NCBI RefSeq assembly: GCF_023156505.1
Contig: NZ_JALNMJ010000009.1
Coordinates: 62,001-126,000, forward strand
DNA from: Roseibium sediminicola
GTDB taxonomy: Bacteria > Pseudomonadota > Alphaproteobacteria > Rhizobiales > Stappiaceae
DNA length: 64,000 nt
Direction: 5' to 3'
Under the pieces are notes generated by a model. It did not search any database. It saw only the letters and a program-made list of their open reading frames with translations, and was not told the DNA's origin. This document shows positions 58,464 to 64,000 of the stretch, piece by piece. The position numbers were made by a program, and so were the translations under genes. The first letter of the stretch is position 1; each line of letters begins with the position of its first letter.

Positions 58464-58498
58464 TTGACAAAATAGTACCTTGGTACCAAAGTACCAAA
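58464..58498 (+). promoter_or_regulatory. Three tandem 8-bp GTACC boxes and TTGACA before the ribbon-helix-helix gene
   Basis: A perfect -35-like TTGACA (58464-58469) is followed by three 8-base repeats, ATAGTACC (58472-58479), TTGGTACC (58480-58487) and AAAGTACC (58488-58495), then AAA and the ATG. The middle box is the centre of the palindrome TTGGTACCAA. Tandem boxes with 8-bp period are how ribbon-helix-helix repressors such as MetJ dock on DNA, so this is a likely autoregulatory operator. No Shine-Dalgarno sequence is present. Confidence 0.6.
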
Positions 58499-58753
58499 AT
58501 GATAAAAACGATCGAACGTGTTCAGACCGGCGTCCGTTTGGAAAAACGGCTTTTGAAGGTGTTGAAGGGATTGGCGGAGCATCTCGATATCTCGCTCGGC
58601 GACCTGATCGAAGGGCTCGCGCTGCACGCTTTTGAAAACAGGCCGCCCTTCTCCGAGGAAACCCTTGGCAAGATCGCGCAGCTCAAAAGCGTCTACGATC
58701 TCGACCTGAGCGCCTTGGACAGCCACAAGCTCAAGGATGGAGCGGATGAGTGA
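58499..58753 (+). CDS. Small ribbon-helix-helix (Arc/CopG-like) DNA-binding protein
   Basis: An 84-residue protein whose first 45 residues fit a ribbon-helix-helix fold. A short beta strand TGVRLEKR is followed by helix A (LLKVLKGLAEHLD), a turn and helix B (SLGDLIEGLALHAFEN). The pattern parallels phage Arc (QFNLRWPREVLDLVRKVAEENGRS). The C-terminal 35 residues are unassigned. The ATG at 58499 is the only start after the phased GTACC boxes; there is no clear ribosome binding site, so a leaderless or weakly translated message is possible. The stop overlaps the next gene by 8 bases, so the two form one unit. Confidence 0.75.
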   Translation: MIKTIERVQTGVRLEKRLLKVLKGLAEHLDISLGDLIEGLALHAFENRPPFSEETLGKIAQLKSVYDLDLSALDSHKLKDGADE

Positions 58754-59144
58754 GAGCAGAAATTATCCGGATCTGACGGACCGATTTGAAGCCGGGACGC
58801 TCGCGCCTGAAGGCTTTAGCCATGTCGACCATATCGGCGTCGCCTGCCAGATGTTGCAGCGGTATGACTTTCTCGACGCGGCGCAGCGCTACGGCCATGC
58901 ACTGCGGGGTCTCGCGGCGAGGGCCGGTGCACCTGACAAGTTCAACGTCACGATCACGCTGGCCTTTCTTGGCCTTCTGGCGGAACGCATGGCCGGGACG
59001 GCCCACAAGAGCTTTGCCGAATTCCTGGAAAAGAACCCGGACCTGACCTCCAGAACGCTGATGGCGACCTGGTATTCCGAGGGCCGCCTGGCCTCCGGCA
59101 CGGCCCGTCAGCGCTTCCTGATGCCGGACCGGTTCCAGGCCTGA
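58746..59144 (+). CDS. Uncharacterised 132-residue protein coupled to the ribbon-helix-helix gene
   Basis: A soluble, mostly helical predicted protein with no signal peptide. A notable block is GFSHVDHIGVACQMLQRYDFLDAAQRYGHALRGLAARAG, with two histidines in an HxxH pattern, then FNVTITLAFLGLLAERM. I do not recognise the family and give no function. The ATG at 58746 has AAGGA 8 bases upstream, within the end of the preceding gene, and overlaps it by 8 bases. This overlap strongly suggests that its expression is controlled by the upstream operator. An alternative ATG at 58737 is out of range for a ribosome binding site. Confidence 0.75.
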   Translation: MSESRNYPDLTDRFEAGTLAPEGFSHVDHIGVACQMLQRYDFLDAAQRYGHALRGLAARAGAPDKFNVTITLAFLGLLAERMAGTAHKSFAEFLEKNPDLTSRTLMATWYSEGRLASGTARQRFLMPDRFQA

Positions 59145-59234
59145 AAGAGGCAATTGCCGATGCATCCGGACATTGCTTGAAACCAACCACAGAAAAACTT
59201 TCAAAGGACCGTCCCACTTTTCGAAAAAGTCGGT

Positions 59235-61157
59235 ATGGTGCGGCTCATGGACGAGACTGGCTTTCCCGATGAGAGCGGCGCCGAGGCGCCCGGTTTGATG
59301 AGTGGCGGCGGAGCGGCGGCAGCTGCGCCCAATGACGGCGCTTATCGTGTGCTGGCCCGCAAATACCGGCCGAAAACCTTTGAGGACCTGGTCGGCCAGG
59401 AGCCGATGGTCCAGACTCTGGAAAACGCCTTCGACACCGGCCGCATTGCCCAGGCCTGGATGCTGACCGGCGTGCGCGGTGTCGGCAAGACGACGACCGC
59501 CCGCATCCTCGCCCGCGGCCTCAATTACGAGATCCCGGGTGCTGCGGACAAGCCGACGGTCAAACTGACCCAGGAAGGCACGCACTGCAAGGCGATCATG
59601 GAAGGCCGCCATGTCGATGTCATCGAGATGGACGCAGCCTCCCACACCGGCATCAACGACATACGCGAGATCATCGATGCGGCCCGCTACCGACCGGCAA
59701 CGGCGCGCTACAAGGTCTACATCATCGACGAAGTGCACATGCTCTCCAACGCGGCCTTCAACGGTCTTCTGAAGACCCTGGAAGAGCCGCCGGAACATGT
59801 GAAATTCATCTTCGCCACCACCGAAATCCGGAAAGTTCCGATCACGGTGCTGTCGCGCTGCCAGCGCTTCGACCTGCGCCGGATCGAACAGTCCAAGCTG
59901 ATCGGCCTGCTGCGCCGGATCTCGGACGCGGAAGGCATCCAGATCACCGACGAGGCCCTGATGCTGATTGCCCGGGCCGGCGAGGGCTCGGCGCGCGATT
60001 CGCTGTCCCTGCTCGATCAGGCCATGGCGCATGGCTCCGGCGCGATCGAGGCGGACCACCTGCGCCAGATGCTTGGCCTGGCCGACCGCGCCCGGGTGAT
60101 CGATCTTTTCGGCCACGTCATGGCCGGCCGCATCGAGGAAGCCCTCGGTGAATTGCAGGCGCAGTATGAAGTCGGCGCCGACCCAGCAATCGTGCTGACG
60201 GACCTGGCGGATTTCACCCACCTGGTCACTCGCATGAAGGTGGCGCCGAAATCGGCGGACGAATCGTCCGTGACCGAGGCTGAGCGCGCCCGCGGCCGCG
60301 AATATGCCGACGAGCTGTCGGTACGGCTCCTGTCCCGCGCCTGGCAGATCCTTCTGAAGGGTGTCCAGGAGGTCCAGGCCGCCTCCAAGCCGCTGGCGGC
60401 CGCCGACATGGTCCTGGTACGCCTTGCCTATGCCGCCGACCTGCCCGATCCGGGCGAGCTGATGGCGCAGATCCGGAGCGGCCAGACACCGATGGCCGGT
60501 AGCGTACCTTCCGGTGGCGGCAGCGCACCGACCGGTGGCGGAGCCCAGGCCATGGCGGTCGGCATGAGCCACGGCTCTGGCGGCGGCGGCAACGGTCCGA
60601 CCATGCAGGCCTCCGCGCGGCCGCAGCTTTCCGCCATCCAGGGCGGCATGCCGGCCCAGCAGGTGTCGCCCCAGGTGGCGCCGCAACCGGACGTCCAGCC
60701 CGCGCCGGCCTATAACCTCAAAAACCTGCATGACTGCGCCGCGCTCGCCTCGGAAAAACGCGACATCCCGATGAAGGTGGCGATCCAGCGGCAGATGCGG
60801 CTGGTGAAATTCGAGCCGGGCAAGATCGAAATCCAGCCGACCGAGGACGCACCCGCCGACATCACCGGCGAATTCGGCCGCAAATTGACCGAATGGACCG
60901 GCCAGCGCTGGTTCGTGGTGGTCTCGCGCAACCAGGGCCGGCCGACCATCCACGAAGAGAACGAAGCCAATCAGCAGCAGCTTCTCTCCGACGCCAAGTC
61001 GCATCCGACGGTCGCGTCGCTGCTCGCCGCCTTTCCGGGCGCGAAGGTGGTCGACGTCACGGTCAAGGTTTCAGAAGAGGCCGATGCGGCTCTGGCCGAC
61101 CCGATGGTCAGCGATCCGCTCCTGAGCGAAGCGCTTGGCGATGACGAAGACGATTGA
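59235..61157 (+). CDS. dnaX: DNA polymerase III subunits gamma and tau
   Basis: The clamp-loader ATPase, 640 residues. Walker A is GVRGVGKTT, Walker B/DEAD-type box is IIDEVHMLSNAAFNGLLKTLEEPPEHVKFIFATTE, and sensor 1 and SRC arginine finger are seen as VLSRCQRFDL. The zinc module that normally has four cysteines retains only one (EGTHCKAIMEG), as in other Alphaproteobacteria. A Gly/Ala/Pro-rich linker (about 415-480) leads to the tau-type C-terminal domain. No classical A-rich slippery sequence for making gamma is apparent. Two in-frame starts (59235, 59247) are possible, neither with a good ribosome binding site. ybaB and recR follow. Confidence 0.95.
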   Translation: MVRLMDETGFPDESGAEAPGLMSGGGAAAAAPNDGAYRVLARKYRPKTFEDLVGQEPMVQTLENAFDTGRIAQAWMLTGVRGVGKTTTARILARGLNYEIPGAADKPTVKLTQEGTHCKAIMEGRHVDVIEMDAASHTGINDIREIIDAARYRPATARYKVYIIDEVHMLSNAAFNGLLKTLEEPPEHVKFIFATTEIRKVPITVLSRCQRFDLRRIEQSKLIGLLRRISDAEGIQITDEALMLIARAGEGSARDSLSLLDQAMAHGSGAIEADHLRQMLGLADRARVIDLFGHVMAGRIEEALGELQAQYEVGADPAIVLTDLADFTHLVTRMKVAPKSADESSVTEAERARGREYADELSVRLLSRAWQILLKGVQEVQAASKPLAAADMVLVRLAYAADLPDPGELMAQIRSGQTPMAGSVPSGGGSAPTGGGAQAMAVGMSHGSGGGGNGPTMQASARPQLSAIQGGMPAQQVSPQVAPQPDVQPAPAYNLKNLHDCAALASEKRDIPMKVAIQRQMRLVKFEPGKIEIQPTEDAPADITGEFGRKLTEWTGQRWFVVVSRNQGRPTIHEENEANQQQLLSDAKSHPTVASLLAAFPGAKVVDVTVKVSEEADAALADPMVSDPLLSEALGDDEDD

Positions 61158-61246
61158 TCGGGACGGATAGTTCTCTTACATGCAGGTCCAGAACGAGTTT
61201 TGACGCGCGGCAGGGCGCCGCTGCGGGTGATTGAAGGAGAGATCCA

Positions 61247-61567
61247 ATGGATTTCCTGAAAATGATGAAGCAGGCCAAGCAGATGCAGGAGCAGATGGGC
61301 TCGCTTCAGGAAAAGATTGTCGAGATCGAGGTCGAAGGCACCGCCGGCGCCGGTCTGGTCAAGGTCACGCTGAACGGCAAGGGCGACCTGAAGGGCATCG
61401 CTATCGATCCCTCGCTTCTGAAGGAAGACGAAAAGGAAATCCTGGAAGACCTGATCATCGCCGCCCACACGGAAGCACGCGCCAAGGTCGAACAGGCCAT
61501 TCAGGAACAGACCCAGGAACTGATGGGCGGCCTCGGTCTCCCCGCTGGCATGAAACTGCCGTTCTGA
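61247..61567 (+). CDS. ybaB: Nucleoid-associated protein YbaB/EbfC
   Basis: A 106-residue DNA-binding protein of the YbaB/EbfC family, dimeric and shaped like tweezers, found between dnaX and recR in most bacteria. [24 protein letters not shown] and [34 protein letters not shown] are typical. AAGGAG lies 8 bases before the ATG. recR starts 22 bp after its stop. Confidence 0.96.
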   Translation: MDFLKMMKQAKQMQEQMGSLQEKIVEIEVEGTAGAGLVKVTLNGKGDLKGIAIDPSLLKEDEKEILEDLIIAAHTEARAKVEQAIQEQTQELMGGLGLPAGMKLPF

Positions 61568-61589
61568 GGCCGGGACGGGGCAGGGCCGG

Positions 61590-62198
61590 ATGGCGCAAAA
61601 ACAGGTTGCTGGACCGGAAATCGAGCGGCTGATTCAGCTCCTGGCGAAACTGCCGGGGCTCGGGCCGCGGTCGGCCCGCCGCGCCGCGCTGCATCTCATC
61701 AAGAAAAAGGACCAGCTGCTGCTGCCGCTCGCCGAGGCCATGGGCGTCGCGGTCCGCGACATCGGCATCTGTTCCACCTGCGGCACCGTCGACACGTCGG
61801 ATCCCTGCACCATTTGTTCCGACCCGAAACGGGACCCCGGGGTTCTGATCGTGGTCGAGGATGTCGCCGATCTCTGGGCGTTGGAACGGGCCGGGGCGGT
61901 CAATGCCCGCTACCATGTGCTCGGTGGCACCCTGTCGCCGCTGGACGGTGTCGGACCGGAAGACCTCAATCTTGCCAGCCTGATCGAGCGCTGCGGCGCG
62001 GAGGATCTCAACGAGGTCATCCTGGCGATCAACGCCACGGTCGAAGGTCAGACGACCGCCCATTACATCATGGATCAGCTTGCTCACCTTGACGTCAACG
62101 TTACGCGTCTGGCCCATGGCGTTCCGGTCGGTGGCGAGCTGGATTATCTGGACGAGGGCACCTTGGCCCAGGCCTTGAGGGCGCGGACGCGGTTTTGA
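61590..62198 (+). CDS. recR: Recombination mediator RecR
   Basis: Works with RecF and RecO to load RecA at single-strand gaps. The 202-residue protein has the helix-hairpin-helix region [21 protein letters not shown] zinc finger follows ([19 protein letters not shown], four cysteines), then a Toprim domain ([43 protein letters not shown]) and a C-terminal tail with [26 protein letters not shown]. Length is typical. Confidence 0.97.
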   Translation: MAQKQVAGPEIERLIQLLAKLPGLGPRSARRAALHLIKKKDQLLLPLAEAMGVAVRDIGICSTCGTVDTSDPCTICSDPKRDPGVLIVVEDVADLWALERAGAVNARYHVLGGTLSPLDGVGPEDLNLASLIERCGAEDLNEVILAINATVEGQTTAHYIMDQLAHLDVNVTRLAHGVPVGGELDYLDEGTLAQALRARTRF

Positions 62199-62248
62199 GG
62201 CGCAACGGGTCTGGTGAACTTTGCTGCTGAAGCCTTTTTGAGGTGATC

Positions 62249-62413
62249 CGTCACCCCGGTGATCATCCCGGCCTTGAGCCGGGACCCAATCCACTTCGCC
62301 ACGCGGCAAGAGAAATTGGCTCGAGCGCTGACAACCTGCATCGCATTGCCTCTTCCCCTCGCTCTGGAAACCAATGGGTCCCCGATCGCGCTGCGCTTGT
62401 CGGGGATGACACC
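62249..62413. repeat. REP-like palindromic repeat (GTCATCCCCG family) after recR
   Basis: GTCACCCCGGTGATCATCCC at the left end and the complementary GGGGATGACACC at the right end bound a 165-bp region. Inner arms are TTGAGCCGGGACCCA and AATGGGTCCCCGA. The CTGCGCTTGTCGGGGATGAC-type right end resembles those at 8.4 and 58.4 kb. It lies between the convergent recR and methyltransferase genes and may double as their terminator. Confidence 0.75.
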
Positions 62414-62438
62414 TGAGGGGAGGCGGCGCTTTGCTTTC

Positions 62439-63176
62439 CTACCGCTCGAATAAAAACGCCGAACAGAACAGGTCGCCCGGAAAGCGGAACAGTTCCTGGA
62501 CACGGCTGAATCCGGCACGCTCCCCCATTGCAATCCAGTCTTCCGGCGGTTCCGGATAGTCGTAGGTGCGGATGTGGTTCCACAGATGGGCGTATTCCCT
62601 CTCCGTCAGAGAGGAGAACCGGCGGCGCAATTCTCCCTCCCAGCGGGAGGTGAACTGGCTCCGTGTTTCGCTCGCCCGGCAGACCGGTTCCGCGCAGACA
62701 AAAATTCCGCCGGGTCTGAGTGCACCGCGAAGGGCCAGCAGCATGTCCTGCTTCTGCGCCCGGTCCAGATGGTGGATGGAAAACCCGCACCAGATGATGT
62801 CGCAGCTTTGCGGACGCGCCAGTACGGCATCGCGCATGTCTTCTTCTGACAGGGTCACGGCAAAGGGAACTTCCGCCATGACCTCGGCGGCGCATTTGAG
62901 TGCCGGGCGGGACAGGTCAATGCCCTCATAGCGGGACACCTTGCTGCCCTTCAGAACGCAACGCGCAAGGCTGGCGTCGCCGCAGGCGAGATCCAGAAAC
63001 GTGAACGGCCGGTCGAAGCGGGTCTCGATCAGCCTGCGCAGGATCTGGCCGAGCTCGCGATGATGCATCTCGTTGGCGCGCACCAGCTTGTGGTAGATCC
63101 CCCATTCGTATTGAAACATGTCGAGAGCCTCGGACGCGGCAGCAGGGGTGTCTGCAACAGATTGAAGCTGTGTCAT
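62439..63176 (-). CDS. Class I SAM-dependent methyltransferase
   Basis: A 245-residue methyltransferase of the Methyltransf_12/25 type. Motif I is FTFLDLACGDASLARCVLKG, motif II-like YEGIDLSRPALKCAAEV and motif IV CDIIWCGFSIHHLDRAQKQDMLLALRGALRPGGIFVCAEP. The C-terminal part ends with YPEPPEDWIAMGERAGFSRVQELFRFPGDLFCSAFLFER. The substrate is unknown. The ATG at 63176 has GGGAG 5 bases upstream; a longer frame to 63254 adds non-conserved residues. It stands alone, between two repeat elements. Confidence 0.85.
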   Translation of the reverse strand: MTQLQSVADTPAAASEALDMFQYEWGIYHKLVRANEMHHRELGQILRRLIETRFDRPFTFLDLACGDASLARCVLKGSKVSRYEGIDLSRPALKCAAEVMAEVPFAVTLSEEDMRDAVLARPQSCDIIWCGFSIHHLDRAQKQDMLLALRGALRPGGIFVCAEPVCRASETRSQFTSRWEGELRRRFSSLTEREYAHLWNHIRTYDYPEPPEDWIAMGERAGFSRVQELFRFPGDLFCSAFLFER

Positions 63177-63324
63177 GAAGGCTCCCGAAGTTCTTAACGG
63201 GTGAGACCGGTAGACCGGCCACAACCAAATTGGTGGCTTGAGGCGATTATACAACGAAAGGTTGATGATTGTTTACTTCGGCCGCGTAGGGTGTTGAATG
63301 TCGCGCAACTACACAAATACTCAC

Positions 63325-63475
63325 GGTGTCCCCCCGGCCAAGCGCAGCGCGAGCCGGGGCCTACTCTCAGGACCGCTTGTTGGAGCGACGGAGTTTGCTT
63401 GTGGTTTACATCGCAAAACAGGCTCTCTGGAAATGAGTAGGTCCCGGGTCTCCCTTCGGTCGCCCGGGGTGACAC
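63325..63475. repeat. MITE-like repeat, copy 2, inverted relative to the copy at 58.3 kb
   Basis: The element starts GGTGTCCCCCCGG and ends CCGGGGTGACAC (63464-63475). It contains TCTCTGGAAATGAG (63424-63437) and TCTCCCTTCGGTC (63449-63461), the exact reverse complements of blocks in the element at 58275-58441. It sits in a 431-bp gap between divergent genes. The rest of the gap (63177-63324 and 63476-63607) should hold both promoters, but I see no clear boxes. Confidence 0.78.
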
Positions 63476-63607
63476 ATGTGATATCTGATAGTCCGAAAGC
63501 CACTGCCCATGGGTGGTGGTTGCTTTCAACCGGTACCCACCCGCCCTTGCGCCGATCCTCTCCACCCCCTATGTCGGGGCGGTCTTTCTCAAACCGTCGA
63601 AGGTGCC

Positions 63608-64000
63608 ATGTTCCAAGCCGCTGCCCGTGCCATGTCCGAGGTGTTCGAACCGCCGTTCCGGGCGATCTTCTGGAAGATGCTCGGCTTCACGCTCGGCATT
63701 CTGGTGGTGATCTGGATCGTGCTGCAGTGGCTGGTGACGCATTTTCTGGGCGTGGCGGCGACCGAATATGGCGGCGGCGCCGGTTGGGTCGGCTGGATCG
63801 AATGGTCGATCTCGATCCTGACCGGCATTGGCGCCGTGTTCGTGCTCGGCTTCCTGATCGCGCCGATTTCCGCCCTCTTCGCCGGCCTCTTTCAGGACGA
63901 GATCGCCGATATCGTCGACCGGAAGGATTATCCGGGCGACCGGCCCGGCAGGGCATTGCCGTTCACGCAGGCGGTGATGCAGACGATCAAGTTCACCGGC
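63608..64000 (+). CDS. EI24/CysZ-family membrane protein, 5' part (gene runs off the window)
   Basis: The first 131 residues of an integral membrane protein, still open at the window end. MFQAAARAMSEVFEPPFRAIFWKMLGFTLGILVVIWIVLQW shows the start and first transmembrane helix. A second and third helix occur at SISILTGIGAVFVLGFLIAPISALFAGLF, followed by QDEIADIVDRKDYPGDRPGRALPF. This pattern is that of the EI24/CysZ family, often annotated as sulfate transporter family protein; CysZ is a sulfate channel in enteric bacteria, but the role of these alphaproteobacterial members is unproven. GAAGG precedes the ATG. Confidence 0.8.
   Translation, partial: MFQAAARAMSEVFEPPFRAIFWKMLGFTLGILVVIWIVLQWLVTHFLGVAATEYGGGAGWVGWIEWSISILTGIGAVFVLGFLIAPISALFAGLFQDEIADIVDRKDYPGDRPGRALPFTQAVMQTIKFTG

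Noticed and set aside
58499..59144. Firm call as a toxin-antitoxin system
   Set aside because: The RHH-first, overlapping architecture fits, but the second protein shows no toxin motif and is longer and more acidic/neutral than typical toxins; left as a hypothesis only.
59235..61157. Programmed frameshift site in dnaX for the gamma subunit
   Set aside because: No A-rich heptamer slippery sequence with a following stem was seen; the longest run is five A residues in a stretch reading CTCAAAAACC.

Overview
The window is about 64 kb of GC-rich chromosomal DNA from an alphaproteobacterium. Several gene orders are typical of the order Hyphomicrobiales (Rhizobiales): dnaK-dnaJ-pmtA, hslV-GNAT-hslU, the long mur-plsC-miaB-phoH-ybeY-corC-lnt-metK chain, dapB-gpmA, and cycM divergent from kdsB-pheA. 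A marine Stappiaceae-type genome (Roseibium/Labrenzia, Stappia) is my best guess, but the family call is inference from general resemblance only. Almost every gene looks native. I see no prophage, insertion sequence, CRISPR array, tRNA or rRNA. The window opens inside dnaK and closes inside a CysZ/EI24-like membrane protein gene.

Layout: 1-7.5 kb holds chaperones and proteolysis (dnaK end, dnaJ, hslV, hslU), with a phospholipid methyltransferase, an FMN reductase, a diguanylate cyclase and a universal stress protein. The 7.7-17.4 kb stretch is a long forward series: Fe-S scaffold nfuA, tsaB-rimI, a Fur/Mur regulator, plsC, miaB, phoH, ybeY, corC and lnt. An XRE regulator and metK with a structured leader follow. 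From 19.5 to 31.1 kb lies the translation and RNA superoperon trmB, rimP, nusA, ylxR-L7Ae, infB, rbfA, truB, rpsO, pnp. It contains an internal promoter plus terminator before rimP, and two copies of a palindromic repeat on either side of rbfA.

From 31 to 44 kb there are signalling genes (a GGDEF-EAL sensor, a chemoreceptor with a very large sensor domain, a CHASE-GGDEF protein) among housekeeping genes (dapB, gpmA, a PfkB-family kinase, pheA, kdsB, membrane cytochrome c). From 43.9 to 51.6 kb is a complete Yej-type peptide ABC importer operon with two different binding proteins, one with a Sec signal and one with a Tat signal. Convergent to it is a tandem pair of paralogous exported proteins of unknown family. 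The rest holds a SulP permease without STAS domain, a lytic transglycosylase, nudC with a histidine phosphatase, a HIT protein, the SRP RNA gene, a ribbon-helix-helix/unknown gene pair with a phased operator, dnaX-ybaB-recR and a methyltransferase.

The intergenic regions carry several families of REP/MITE-like palindromic repeats. The most interesting uncharacterised items are the ribbon-helix-helix gene with three tandem 8-bp GTACC boxes ending four bases before its start codon, and the paralogous lipoprotein/periplasmic pair beside the peptide importer. Two short structured leaders, before metK and before rimP, also deserve attention.
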